NCBI RefSeq assembly: GCF_026342035.1
Contig: NZ_JAPENM010000006.1
Coordinates: forward strand, 1 to 64,000
DNA: 64,000 nt
Direction: 5' to 3'
From: Aldersonia sp. NBC_00410
GTDB lineage: Bacteria > Actinomycetota > Actinomycetes > Mycobacteriales > Mycobacteriaceae
The position numbers were made by a program, and so were the translations under genes. This document shows, piece by piece, positions 38,716 through 47,086 of the stretch. Below the pieces are notes generated by a model. The model was given only the letters and a program-made list of their open reading frames with translations. It made no database searches and was not told the DNA's origin. Position 1 is the first letter of the stretch. The number at the start of each line of letters is the position of its first letter.

Positions 38716-39282
38716 ATGACCACTGCCAGCAGCACCGCCCGCCGCCCGGGTGGACGCAGCGCCCGCGTCCAAGAGGCGGTCTACCGGGCGGTGGGTGCGC
38801 TGGTCAGCACCGGTTTCCGGGACACCATGACGGTGCCGCAAATTGCCGAGACGGCAGGGGTGAACCCGACCAGCATCTACCGCCGGTGGGGCAGCGTTGA
38901 GGTGCTACTCGAGGAGGTCGCGGTGGCCGTCCTGACGCGCGACGAGCCGCTTCCCGACACCGGCAGTATCGCCGGAGATCTCGAGATCTGGGCACAGGCG
39001 ATCGCCGAGGACATCGGTCGGCCGGAGCGCATGGTGTACCTGCGGGCGATGGTCGCCGCGCGCGAGGACATCGTCGAGGCATGCCCGTGCTGGGAGGTCC
39101 GCCGCGAGCAGGCCGGCGAGTTCGTGCGGCGCGCCGGTGCGCGTGGCGAAACGACGCCCGAAGTCAGGCAGATTCTCGATCACATTGTCGCGCCGCTCTA
39201 CCATCACGCGGTCTTCGGCCTGCCCGGCGGCGCCGACTACTCGCGGCGTCTGGTCGCCGACGTGATGTCGATGGCATCCTGA
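38716..39282 (+). CDS. TetR/AcrR-family repressor
   Basis: A 188-residue TetR-type regulator. The helix-turn-helix is in MTVPQIAETAGVNPTSIYRRWG (residues about 38-59), preceded by a basic N-terminus RRPGGRSARVQEAVYRA. The C-terminal ligand domain is of the TetR_C type with LDHIVAPLYHHAVFG. ATG at 38716 has GGTGG at good spacing; ATG at 38707 would add three residues but overlaps operator 2. It likely represses itself and the MFS gene. Its 3' end, including the stop, is duplicated directly downstream. Confidence 0.88.
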   Translation: MTTASSTARRPGGRSARVQEAVYRAVGALVSTGFRDTMTVPQIAETAGVNPTSIYRRWGSVEVLLEEVAVAVLTRDEPLPDTGSIAGDLEIWAQAIAEDIGRPERMVYLRAMVAAREDIVEACPCWEVRREQAGEFVRRAGARGETTPEVRQILDHIVAPLYHHAVFGLPGGADYSRRLVADVMSMAS

Positions 39283-39311
39283 TCGACGGCGTGATGTCGA
39301 TGGCGTCCTGA
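39261..39311 (+). repeat. Tandem duplication of the TetR gene's 3' end
   Basis: Bases 39261-39282 (last codons plus TGA of the TetR gene) recur at 39290-39311 with one mismatch, at a 29-base period. The second copy lies outside the gene and ends one base before the stop of the opposite-strand gene. Confidence 0.85.
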
Positions 39312-39312
39312 G

Positions 39313-39804
39313 TCAGCCGGAACCGAAGTTGCCCGGCCCCACGTTGCGGCTGTTGCGGGTCTGCAGATCGCGCACGTATGCGGTGGGCGCGCCCGCCTTC
39401 TCGGCGGCATCGGCCATCACACCGAGGTAGCGCGCCGATGGCAGACCGCCCTCATACGCGTCGAGCACATAGAGCCAAGCCAGCACGGGCCCGTCGAGAC
39501 CGCCCGTAGGGGTGCCGGTGGTGTCGATGCGCACCCGGATCTTGCGGTGAATCCCGAAGTCGGAGCCTTCCCAGCGGTCCAGGCGTTGCTCGTCCTCGAT
39601 CGACACGTCGTAGAGCACCACGAACACCCGGGATCCGGGTTCTTCGACCACGGTGGCGAGCGCGCCTTCCCAACCGATATCGCCGCCGCTGAAGGTCAGT
39701 CGCCACCCGTCCAGCCAGCCGGTTCCCGCCATTGGTGAATGGGGACAACGTTCGAGCATTTGCTCGGGATCCATGTTGGACCCGTAGGCGGCATAAATCG
39801 GCAC
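39313..39804 (-). CDS. Gamma-glutamylcyclotransferase-like protein
   Basis: A 163-residue protein with the GGCT fold. The signature YAAYGSNMDPEQM is the Y-G-S-N substrate loop at the N-terminus and the catalytic glutamate is probably in DRWEGSDFGIHRK. Such proteins form 5-oxoproline from gamma-glutamyl amino acids or act on related amides; the true substrate is unknown here. GTG at 39804 gives VPIYAAYGSN, the usual start; a TTG six codons upstream is less likely. It is divergent from lpdA and matches Rv3304 in position. Confidence 0.85.
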   Translation of the reverse strand: MPIYAAYGSNMDPEQMLERCPHSPMAGTGWLDGWRLTFSGGDIGWEGALATVVEEPGSRVFVVLYDVSIEDEQRLDRWEGSDFGIHRKIRVRIDTTGTPTGGLDGPVLAWLYVLDAYEGGLPSARYLGVMADAAEKAGAPTAYVRDLQTRNSRNVGPGNFGSG

Positions 39805-39907
39805 GACGGCAAGCCTAGCCAATCGCTATCCCATACCGTTGCAGATGAGTCGGAGATCTCGGCGGCACGGATCGGAGATCCCAAATGGCAGCGGATGGGA
39901 GCAGGGC

Positions 39908-41311
39908 ATGACTCGGATCGTGATCATCGGCGGGGGACCGGCGGGCTACGAGGCAGCCCTGGTGGCGGCCCAGCACGGCGGCCAAATCACCCTGATCGAC
40001 TCCGACGGAACCGGCGGCGCGTGCGTGCTGTGGGACTGCGTGCCGTCGAAGACGTTCATCGCCTCGACCGGTGTGCGCACCGACCTGCGCCGGGCCAACG
40101 ACCTCGGTATCTCGGTGCATCCCGAGGACGCGACAGTTTCTCTGCCGCAAATTAATTCACGCGTGAAGAGCCTGGCGAAGGCGCAGTCCTCGGACATCAG
40201 GACGCGGTTGCAGACGGTCGGCGTGCGGGTGCTGACCGGCCGTGCGCAGCTCACCGACCGGATGCGTGGGATGGCCGCCCATCAGGTGCATGTCGACCTC
40301 GACGACGGCACCGACCGGGTGCTCGACGCCGACGTGGTGCTGATCTGCACCGGCGCGAGCCCGCGGGTGATCCCCGGCGCGGAACCGGACGGCGAACGAA
40401 TCCTCAACTGGCGCCAGATCTACGACCTCACCGAACTGCCCGAGCATCTCGTCGTGGTCGGTTCCGGTGTCACCGGCGCCGAGTTCGTTTCGGCCTACAC
40501 CGAGATGGGGGTGCCGGTCACGCTGGTGTCGAGCCGCGACCGGGTGCTGCCGCACGAGGACGAGGATGCCGCACTCGTGCTCGAGGACGCGTTCGCCGAG
40601 CGTGGCGTGCAGCTGGTCAAGCACGCGCGGGCGGACTCGGCCAAGCGTACCGATTCCGGTGCGGTGGTCACGCTGTCCGACGGCCGCACCGTCGAGGGTT
40701 CGCATGTGCTGATGACCGTCGGGTCGATCCCGAACACGCGCGATATCGGCCTGGACAAGGTCGGCATCACCACCGATCGCGGCGGGTACCTGCGGGTGGA
40801 CCGGGTCTCCCGCACGCCGGTGTCGGGGATCTACGCCGCGGGCGACTGCACCGGGTTGCTCCCGCTGGCCTCGGTCGCCGCGATGCAGGGCCGGATCGCG
40901 ATGTACCACGCACTCGGCGAGGGCGTGAGCCCGATCCGGCTCAAGACGGTCGCATCGGCCGTATTCACCCGTCCCGAAATCGCGACGGTGGGCGTGAGTC
41001 AGCAATCGATCGACGATGGCGAGGTGCCCGCGCGCACCGTGATGCTGCCGCTGAATACCAATCCGCGCGCGAAGATGTCGAGCCTGCGACGCGGCTTCGT
41101 CAAGATCTTCTGTCGCCCCGCGACCGGTGTGATCATCGGCGGCGTCGTGGTCGCCCCGATCGCCTCCGAACTGATCCTGCCGCTGGCCATGGCCGTGCAG
41201 AACAACCTCACCGTCAACGATCTCGCGCAGACGTTCTCGGTGTACCCGTCGCTGACCGGCTCGGTCACCGAAGCGGCGCGCCAGCTCATGCGCCACGATG
41301 ATCTGGACTAG
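39908..41311 (+). CDS. lpdA: LpdA-type flavoprotein disulfide reductase/quinone reductase
   Basis: A 467-residue FAD/NAD(P)H oxidoreductase of the lipoamide-dehydrogenase fold. M. tuberculosis LpdA (Rv3303c) reduces quinones rather than lipoamide (family knowledge). Motifs: FAD site RIVIIGGGPAGYEAALVAA, NAD(P) site VVVGSGVTGAEFVSAY, second FAD motif GIYAAGDCTGLLPLASVAAMQGR. The N-terminal loop GGACVLWDCVPSKTF keeps two cysteines in CxxxxC spacing, while I recall only one in the M. tuberculosis protein. The C-terminal His-Glu dyad of true lipoamide dehydrogenases is missing (FSVYPSLTGSVTEA). Start at ATG 39908. Confidence 0.9.
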   Translation: MTRIVIIGGGPAGYEAALVAAQHGGQITLIDSDGTGGACVLWDCVPSKTFIASTGVRTDLRRANDLGISVHPEDATVSLPQINSRVKSLAKAQSSDIRTRLQTVGVRVLTGRAQLTDRMRGMAAHQVHVDLDDGTDRVLDADVVLICTGASPRVIPGAEPDGERILNWRQIYDLTELPEHLVVVGSGVTGAEFVSAYTEMGVPVTLVSSRDRVLPHEDEDAALVLEDAFAERGVQLVKHARADSAKRTDSGAVVTLSDGRTVEGSHVLMTVGSIPNTRDIGLDKVGITTDRGGYLRVDRVSRTPVSGIYAAGDCTGLLPLASVAAMQGRIAMYHALGEGVSPIRLKTVASAVFTRPEIATVGVSQQSIDDGEVPARTVMLPLNTNPRAKMSSLRRGFVKIFCRPATGVIIGGVVVAPIASELILPLAMAVQNNLTVNDLAQTFSVYPSLTGSVTEAARQLMRHDDLD

Positions 41312-41313
41312 CG

Positions 41314-42804
41314 CTAGTCGTCGACCCACCCGTAGGTTCGTTCGACCGCGCGGTTCCAGTGCGCGTACAGGCGACGCCGTTCCTCGGCGCCCATCTGCGG
41401 TTGCCACGTCTTGTCCTCGGCCCAGAGCTCGCGGATGTCGTCCTCGGTCCATTGCCCGACCGCGATGCCCGCGGCGTAGGCGGCACCGAGCGCGGTGGTC
41501 TCGGTGACCACCGGTCGCACCACGGGCACGTCGAGAATGTCGGCCTGGAACTGCATCAGTGTGTCGTTGACGACCATGCCGCCGTCGACCTTGAGCGTAG
41601 TGAGGGCGACGCCGGAATCGGCGAGCATGGCTTCGGCGACCTCGCGGGTCTGGTACGCCGTGGATTCCAGTGCCGCCCGGGCCAAGTGGGCCTTGGTGAC
41701 GTATCGAGTGAGCCCGGAGATCACCCCGCGGGCATCGGATCGCCAACGCGGAGCGAATAATCCGGAGAAGGCGGGCACAATGAACGCGCCGCCGTTGTCC
41801 TCGACCGTATTCGCCAGCTCCTCGATTTCGCTTGCCGAGGAGATGATTCCGAGGTTGTCGCGCAGCCATTGCACCAGCGATCCGGTCACCGCGATGGAAC
41901 CCTCGAGCGCGTAGACCGGGTCGGCGTCACCGATCCGATAGCAGACCGTGGTGAGCAGGCCGTTGTCGCTGGACATCGGCTCGGTCCCGGTGTTCAACAG
42001 CATGAAATTGCCGGTGCCGTAGGTGTTTTTGGCCTCGCCGGGCGAGAGGCACGCCTGGCCGAACGTCGCCGCCTGTTGATCGCCGAGGATGCCGGCGATC
42101 GCGACTCCGGCCAACGGGCCGTCCGCGATATCCGCGTAGTGTTCCGAGGAGCTGCAGATCCGCGGCAGCATCGACTCGGGCACGCCGATCTCGGCACAGA
42201 TTTGTGAATCCCATTGCAGCGTGCGCAGATCCATCAAGAGTGTGCGTGAGGCGTTGGTCACGTCGGTAAGGTGTTCGGCGCCGCCGGTGAGGTTCCACAC
42301 CAGCCAGGTGTCCATGGTGCCGAAGCACAGCTCGCCGGCTTCGGCTCGGTGGTGGGCGCCGTCGACATGGTCGAGAATCCAGCGCGCCTTCGGGCCGGCG
42401 AAGTAGGTCGACAGCGGCAGCCCGGTCTGCTCGCGGTACCGGCCGGCGCCGTGCGACCCGCCGATTTCCTCGCAGAGCGCCGCCGTTCGGGTGTCCTGCC
42501 AGACGATCGCGTTGTGGATCGGTTCGCCGGTCTTGCGGTCCCACACGACCGTGGTCTCGCGCTGGTTGGTGATGCCGACCGCGCCCACGTCGGACCCGTC
42601 CGCGCCCACCGCGTCGAGCGCCTCGGCGATCACCGCCTGCGTATTGCGCCAGATTTCGGCCGCATCGTGTTCCACCCAGCCGGGCCGGGGGAAGATCTGC
42701 TCGTGTTCGCGCTGCCCGACGCCGGCCACCGTGCCGCGCTGGTCGAACAGGATGCATCTGGTCGACGTGGTGCCCTGGTCGATCGCGGCGATATACCGGC
42801 TCAC
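41314..42804 (-). CDS. glpK: Glycerol kinase
   Basis: Phosphorylates glycerol to sn-glycerol 3-phosphate. The 496-residue FGGY-type kinase has the phosphate loop [27 protein letters not shown], the FGGY signature region [14 protein letters not shown], and [20 protein letters not shown] near the C-terminus. GTG at 42804 with GGAG 8 bases upstream. It diverges from glpD across 113 bases, so glycerol uptake product and its oxidation are under a shared control region. It converges on lpdA with a 2-base gap. Confidence 0.97.
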   Translation of the reverse strand: MSRYIAAIDQGTTSTRCILFDQRGTVAGVGQREHEQIFPRPGWVEHDAAEIWRNTQAVIAEALDAVGADGSDVGAVGITNQRETTVVWDRKTGEPIHNAIVWQDTRTAALCEEIGGSHGAGRYREQTGLPLSTYFAGPKARWILDHVDGAHHRAEAGELCFGTMDTWLVWNLTGGAEHLTDVTNASRTLLMDLRTLQWDSQICAEIGVPESMLPRICSSSEHYADIADGPLAGVAIAGILGDQQAATFGQACLSPGEAKNTYGTGNFMLLNTGTEPMSSDNGLLTTVCYRIGDADPVYALEGSIAVTGSLVQWLRDNLGIISSASEIEELANTVEDNGGAFIVPAFSGLFAPRWRSDARGVISGLTRYVTKAHLARAALESTAYQTREVAEAMLADSGVALTTLKVDGGMVVNDTLMQFQADILDVPVVRPVVTETTALGAAYAAGIAVGQWTEDDIRELWAEDKTWQPQMGAEERRRLYAHWNRAVERTYGWVDD

Positions 42805-42917
42805 TCACTCATCTCCTCTGCCTCGCGCGCGCACCGGGCGTCCGTGCCGCCTCATTACCGGCAAAAAGCTACTAGCCTGACTGTCGATCCGTCGATCAAT
42901 CACGGGAGGAGTCGGCC

Positions 42918-44651
42918 TTGGCCAAGGAGCCCGGACCCCACCTGCTCGGTCCCGAGCAGCGTACGGACGCCTGGACGAGGCTGGGCAAAGAGCATTTCGA
43001 CGTGGTGGTGATCGGCGGCGGGATCGTCGGCACCGGCGTCGCTCTCGACGCCGCGACGCGTGGGTTGACCGTCGCGCTGGTCGAGGCGCGCGACTACGCC
43101 TCCGGCACATCGAGTCGGTCGTCGAAGATGTTCCACGGTGGACTGCGCTATCTCGAGCAATTGGAGTTCGGCCTGGTGCGCGAGGCGCTGCGGGAGCGCG
43201 AGCTTTCGCTGACCACGCTCGCGCCGCACCTGGTCAAGCCGCTGCCGTTTCTGTTCCCGCTCACCAAGCGCGGCTGGGAGCGGCCCTACATCGCGGCGGG
43301 CATGCTGCTCTACGACAAGCTCGGTGGCGCGAAGTCCGTTCCGGCGCAGAAACATCTGACTCGCTCCGGCGCTTTGCGACTGGCTCCCGGGTTGAAAGGC
43401 AACTCGCTGATCGGCGGGATCCGCTACTACGACACCGTGGTCGACGATGCGCGGCACACCATGACGGTGGCCCGCACCGCGGCGCACTACGGTGCGGTGT
43501 TGCGCACGTCGACGCAGGTGGTCGGGTTTCTGCGCGAGGCCGATCGGGTGTCGGGGGTGCGGGTGCGCGACACGGAGGACGGCCGCACTTCCGAGATCCG
43601 CAGCCATGTCGTGATCAACGCGGCCGGGGTATGGACCGACGAGATTCAGGCGCTGTCGCGGCAACGCGGACGGTTCCGGGTGCGGGCGTCGAAGGGCGTG
43701 CACATCGTCGTGCCGCGCGACCGGATCGTCAGCGAGGCCGCGATCATCCTGCGGACGACCAACTCGGTGCTGTTCGTGATCCCCTGGGGCAGCCACTGGA
43801 TCATCGGGACCACCGACACCGACTGGAATCTCGATCTCGCGCATCCGGCGGCGACCAAGGCCGATATCGACTACATCCTCGGCCGGGTCAACGACGTCCT
43901 GGTCACTCCGCTCACGCACGCCGACATCGACGGCGTCTACGCCGGGCTGCGGCCGCTGCTCGCGGGGGAGAGTGACGATACGTCCGCGCTGTCGCGCGAG
44001 CACGCGGTGGCGCGGGTCGCGCCGGGCCTGGTCGCGATTGCCGGCGGGAAGTACACCACCTACCGAGTGATGGCGCAGGACGCGGTCGATCTGGCCGCGG
44101 CGGACATCCCGGCGCGGATGTCGTCGTCGATCACGGAGAAGGTGCCGCTGCTCGGCGCGGAAGGTTACTTCGCGCTGGTGAACCAGACCATCCGGCTCGG
44201 TGAGATTCACGGCCTGCACCCGTACCGGGTCAAGCATCTGCTCGACCGGTACGGCTCGCTCATCGACGAGGTGCTCGATGTCGCGGTCGGCAAGCCGGAG
44301 TTGCTGCAGCCGCTGACCGACGCGCCGGCCTACCTGCAGGTGGAGATCGTGTATGCGGCCGCCGCCGAGGGGGCGTTGCATCTCGAGGATGTGCTCGCAC
44401 GACGGACCCGGATCGCGATCGAGTACTCGCATCGCGGGGTGAACTGCGCCGAACAGGTCGCCCGGCTGATGGCGCCGGTACTCGGCTGGGACGACGCCGA
44501 TATCGACCGCGAGGTCGCCACGTACCTCGCGCGGGTGGATGCCGAGGTGCGCTCGCAGGCCCAGCCCGACGATGCGTCCGCCGACGAGTTGCGCGCGGCG
44601 GCGCCGGAGGCACGCGGTCAGATTCTGGAACCGGTGCCGATCGCCAAGTAG
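42918..44651 (+). CDS. glpD: Aerobic glycerol-3-phosphate dehydrogenase
   Basis: Membrane-associated FAD enzyme oxidising glycerol 3-phosphate to dihydroxyacetone phosphate and passing electrons to the quinone pool. The 577-residue protein has VVVIGGGIVGTGVALDAATRG for FAD, the family signature SSRSSKMFHGGLRYLEQLEF, GVHIVVPRDR, IPWGSHWIIGTTDT and GLRPLLAG. TTG at 42918 is accepted because GGGAGGA lies 7 bases upstream. Position next to lpdA/glpK matches glpD2 of M. tuberculosis apart from the intervening glpK. Confidence 0.96.
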   Translation: MAKEPGPHLLGPEQRTDAWTRLGKEHFDVVVIGGGIVGTGVALDAATRGLTVALVEARDYASGTSSRSSKMFHGGLRYLEQLEFGLVREALRERELSLTTLAPHLVKPLPFLFPLTKRGWERPYIAAGMLLYDKLGGAKSVPAQKHLTRSGALRLAPGLKGNSLIGGIRYYDTVVDDARHTMTVARTAAHYGAVLRTSTQVVGFLREADRVSGVRVRDTEDGRTSEIRSHVVINAAGVWTDEIQALSRQRGRFRVRASKGVHIVVPRDRIVSEAAIILRTTNSVLFVIPWGSHWIIGTTDTDWNLDLAHPAATKADIDYILGRVNDVLVTPLTHADIDGVYAGLRPLLAGESDDTSALSREHAVARVAPGLVAIAGGKYTTYRVMAQDAVDLAAADIPARMSSSITEKVPLLGAEGYFALVNQTIRLGEIHGLHPYRVKHLLDRYGSLIDEVLDVAVGKPELLQPLTDAPAYLQVEIVYAAAAEGALHLEDVLARRTRIAIEYSHRGVNCAEQVARLMAPVLGWDDADIDREVATYLARVDAEVRSQAQPDDASADELRAAAPEARGQILEPVPIAK

Positions 44652-44669
44652 TCGAGCGGCACCGGGGGT

Positions 44670-45659
44670 TCAGGGTGTCGCGACGCGCCGGAACCGTCGA
44701 TCGGTCGGTGGTGCCTGGTCCCGGTACGGGTTGTAGTGCTTCGGGTCGTGCCACTCGTCCGCCGGTGGCATGAACGCGATCGGCGCCTCGAGCAGCGGGT
44801 GGTCGGCCGGGATGCGCCCGGCTTCGCGAGCGTTGCCCTGCAGTGCGCGCGGGTGCTGCCGATGCTGTGCAGGCATGAACTTGTCGACGATCCGCAGTGC
44901 CTGTCCGACGCCACGGTGCAGAACCTCGTCGACCGGGGTCCAGCGGTAGCCGAGCTTCTTGCGGACCGGCGGGTCGAACAACCCGACCGTGAGCCATTCG
45001 AAGCCGACCGCGAAGAACGGACGGACCAGCGGCCAGAGCTCGTCGGGAAGCCAGGGCACGATCGGCGGTTTGTCGATCGACTTCAGATCGAGGACGCCCC
45101 GGGTTGCCTTGTTGTCCTCGAGCACGTCCCGGCACATGTGGTCCCAGTACTGCTGGAACTCCTCCCACGTCTCGGGCATCGCGCGGTCGCTGACGCCGTA
45201 GAGCCGGTACCACTGCTTGTGTTCGGCAAACAATTGCCGCTTTTCGGCCTCGGTGAGCCCCGAGCCGAAGCGTTCGGCCACGAGCAGGACGCCGACGAAG
45301 AACGTGGCATGCGCCCAGTAGAACACGTCCGGATCCAGCGCGTGGTAACGCCTGCCCTGGTCGTCGACGCCCTTGATGTCGCGGTGGTAGTCGCGGATCT
45401 CCTGCGCGGTCATCGCCGCACGGTCGCCGTCATAGACGACGCCCGCGATCGGGAAGACCGAGCGGAACAGCCGCTGCCAACGTTCGTCGAAAAACCCGGA
45501 GTGCTGCTCTACCGCGGCGCCCAGTTTCGGGTGCATGTTCTGCATTGCGCCTGCCCAGGGGCCCTGCAGCAGGGCTCGCCAGTCCCCGAAGTACTTCCAG
45601 GTGAGCGAATCGGGGCCGAGCGGTTGGGGAGCGCCGACGCATTCGTTCTGACTACGCAT
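44670..45659 (-). CDS. DUF2236 (MpaB/oxygenase-like) protein, second copy
   Basis: A 329-residue DUF2236 protein, distantly similar to the one at 13.9 kb: SLTWKYFGDWRALL, RYHALDPDVFYWAHATFFVG with the conserved H-x-L-D-P-x-V-F segment, WYRLYGVSDRAMPETWEEFQQYWD. It is some 70 residues longer, with a Pro-rich tail. The substrate is unknown; the fold is associated with heme-dependent oxidation of lipophilic substrates. It is transcribed away from a TetR regulator only 23 bases off, so the two share overlapping promoters and the TetR protein probably controls it. Confidence 0.82.
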   Translation of the reverse strand: MRSQNECVGAPQPLGPDSLTWKYFGDWRALLQGPWAGAMQNMHPKLGAAVEQHSGFFDERWQRLFRSVFPIAGVVYDGDRAAMTAQEIRDYHRDIKGVDDQGRRYHALDPDVFYWAHATFFVGVLLVAERFGSGLTEAEKRQLFAEHKQWYRLYGVSDRAMPETWEEFQQYWDHMCRDVLEDNKATRGVLDLKSIDKPPIVPWLPDELWPLVRPFFAVGFEWLTVGLFDPPVRKKLGYRWTPVDEVLHRGVGQALRIVDKFMPAQHRQHPRALQGNAREAGRIPADHPLLEAPIAFMPPADEWHDPKHYNPYRDQAPPTDRRFRRVATP

Positions 45660-45682
45660 GTTGTCAGACTACGATCATCGGA

Positions 45683-46300
45683 ATGGCCGGTCAAGGTTCG
45701 CGCAGTTGGGCAGGGGTCGACCTGTCCGAGCGGCAACGCATCCGACGCGCCGAGCTGCTGCAGGCCGGGATCGAACTGCTCGGCGCACCCGAGGGGCCCG
45801 CGGTCAGCGTCCGGGCGGTGTGCCGGCGCTGCGGCCTGACCGAGCGCTACTTCTACGAGAGCTTCGCCGACCGGGAGGAGTTCGTGGCGCAGGTGTACGG
45901 CTACGTCACCGACGAGGCCCGCAACGCGCTGATCGGGGCGGTGCTGAGGGCCCCGACGCCGGAGGCACGCGCACAAGCCGCGGTCGAATCGTTCGTGCAG
46001 CTGATCATCGATCGTCCGACGATGGGCCGCGTGCTGCTGATCGCACCCTTGACCGAGCCGAGTCTCGGCGGGCGCGGGTTGCAGTCCGCGCCCGCGTTCG
46101 CGATGCTGATCGGCGATCAGCTCGATCCGCTCACCGATGTGGCGGACCGGCAACTGCTCTCGGTCGGCCTGGTCGGTGCGCTCGCGAGCCTGTTCATCGC
46201 CTATCTCGACGGCACCATCGACGTGGGCCGGGATCGCTTCATCGCGCACTGCGTGGACCTGCTGACGAACGCCTACTCCTGGCAACGCGGACAGAAGTAG
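45683..46300 (+). CDS. TetR-family regulator divergent to the DUF2236 gene
   Basis: A 205-residue TetR-type protein. The helix-turn-helix lies in VSVRAVCRRCGLTERYFYESFADREEF (about residues 40-66), preceded by SERQRIRRAELLQAGIELLG. The C-terminal half is helical and hydrophobic (LLSVGLVGALASLFIAYLDG), a ligand pocket. ATG at 45683. Its likely target is the divergent DUF2236 gene starting 23 bases away. Its 3' end overlaps the 3' end of nei by 28 bases on the opposite strand. Confidence 0.87.
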   Translation: MAGQGSRSWAGVDLSERQRIRRAELLQAGIELLGAPEGPAVSVRAVCRRCGLTERYFYESFADREEFVAQVYGYVTDEARNALIGAVLRAPTPEARAQAAVESFVQLIIDRPTMGRVLLIAPLTEPSLGGRGLQSAPAFAMLIGDQLDPLTDVADRQLLSVGLVGALASLFIAYLDGTIDVGRDRFIAHCVDLLTNAYSWQRGQK

Positions 46301-47028
46301 ATCCGGCGATCCTGCTGCGTCCCACCCTCGCCGAGCGGTCCGGTGGCGATCCGCGCCGATCTGCAACGTGGGCAAGGCATTCCGGTGCGGCCGTACACCA
46401 GCGGTCGGTGTATCCGAATCTTGGCCGAGGCGTCCAGGATTCGCTGCGTCTCGTCGACGAGTTCGCCGAGATTCTCGACTTCGCGGACCGGACGGCGCGG
46501 ATGCACACGCGCAAGCCAGCACCCCTCGTTGCGGAAGATGTTGCCGATCCCGGCGAGGTTGCGCTGATCGAGCACGGCGAGCCCCACCGGTCGATCGGGG
46601 TCGGCAGTCAGCCGGCGCAGCGCTTCGGCGCGGTCCCAGTCCGGCCCGAGCAGGTCGGGGCCGAGATGCCCGACTGCCTCGTCCTCCCGGTCGCGCGCGA
46701 GCACCTCGACCTTGCCGAGCGAGAACCCCACCGCGACCGCGTCGGCGACGCCCAGAATCGCGCGCGCGGTGAATCCCGGTCGACGCCAACGCTGTCCGGG
46801 CGCATACACCTGCCAGACGCCTTCCATCTTCAGGTGGGTGTGGATCGAGTAGCGATCGATGCGGACGAACAGATGCTTGCCGCGGCTGCCGACCTCGTCC
46901 ACGACGTGACCGCGGAGATCGACCGTGGCGTACCGGGGCACGCGCAGATCGCAGACGGTCAGTTCCTTGCCGGCGAGGGCGGTGCGCAGCCGGCCCGCGG
47001 CGCGGTAGACGATGTCACCCTCGGGCAC
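46273..47028 (-). CDS. nei: Formamidopyrimidine-DNA glycosylase family, endonuclease VIII-like (Nei)
   Basis: Bifunctional glycosylase/AP lyase excising oxidised pyrimidines. After initiator removal the protein begins PEGDIVYRAAGRL, with the N-terminal proline nucleophile and catalytic glutamate; this fixes GTG at 47028 as the start (GGGAG just upstream). GKHLFVRID holds the conserved lysine, LDQRNLAGIGNIFRNEGC is the H2TH region, and the C-terminal zinc finger CPRCR...FCPRCQ carries the arginine loop. 251 residues. It follows lhr by about 40 bases, as in M. tuberculosis, and may be co-transcribed with it. Confidence 0.93.
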   Translation of the reverse strand: MPEGDIVYRAAGRLRTALAGKELTVCDLRVPRYATVDLRGHVVDEVGSRGKHLFVRIDRYSIHTHLKMEGVWQVYAPGQRWRRPGFTARAILGVADAVAVGFSLGKVEVLARDREDEAVGHLGPDLLGPDWDRAEALRRLTADPDRPVGLAVLDQRNLAGIGNIFRNEGCWLARVHPRRPVREVENLGELVDETQRILDASAKIRIHRPLVYGRTGMPCPRCRSARIATGPLGEGGTQQDRRIYFCPRCQE

Positions 47029-47047
47029 CGGCGCTCCCGGCTTGCTC

Positions 47048-47086
47048 ACACACGGCGCAGCCTCCGGCTACACACGGCGCAGCCTC
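47048..47086 (+). repeat. Tandem duplication at the lhr 3' end
   Basis: A 17-base unit (ACACACGGCGCAGCCTC) at 47048-47064 recurs at 47070-47086, period 22. The second copy encodes the last residues and part of the stop of lhr on the minus strand; the first lies in the short lhr-nei gap and includes an AGG that may serve nei translation. Confidence 0.85.

Noticed and set aside
40157-41869. Minus-strand open frame of 570 codons opposite lpdA and overlapping glpK
   Set aside because: Shadow of two well-supported genes; Arg/His-rich translation without similarity.
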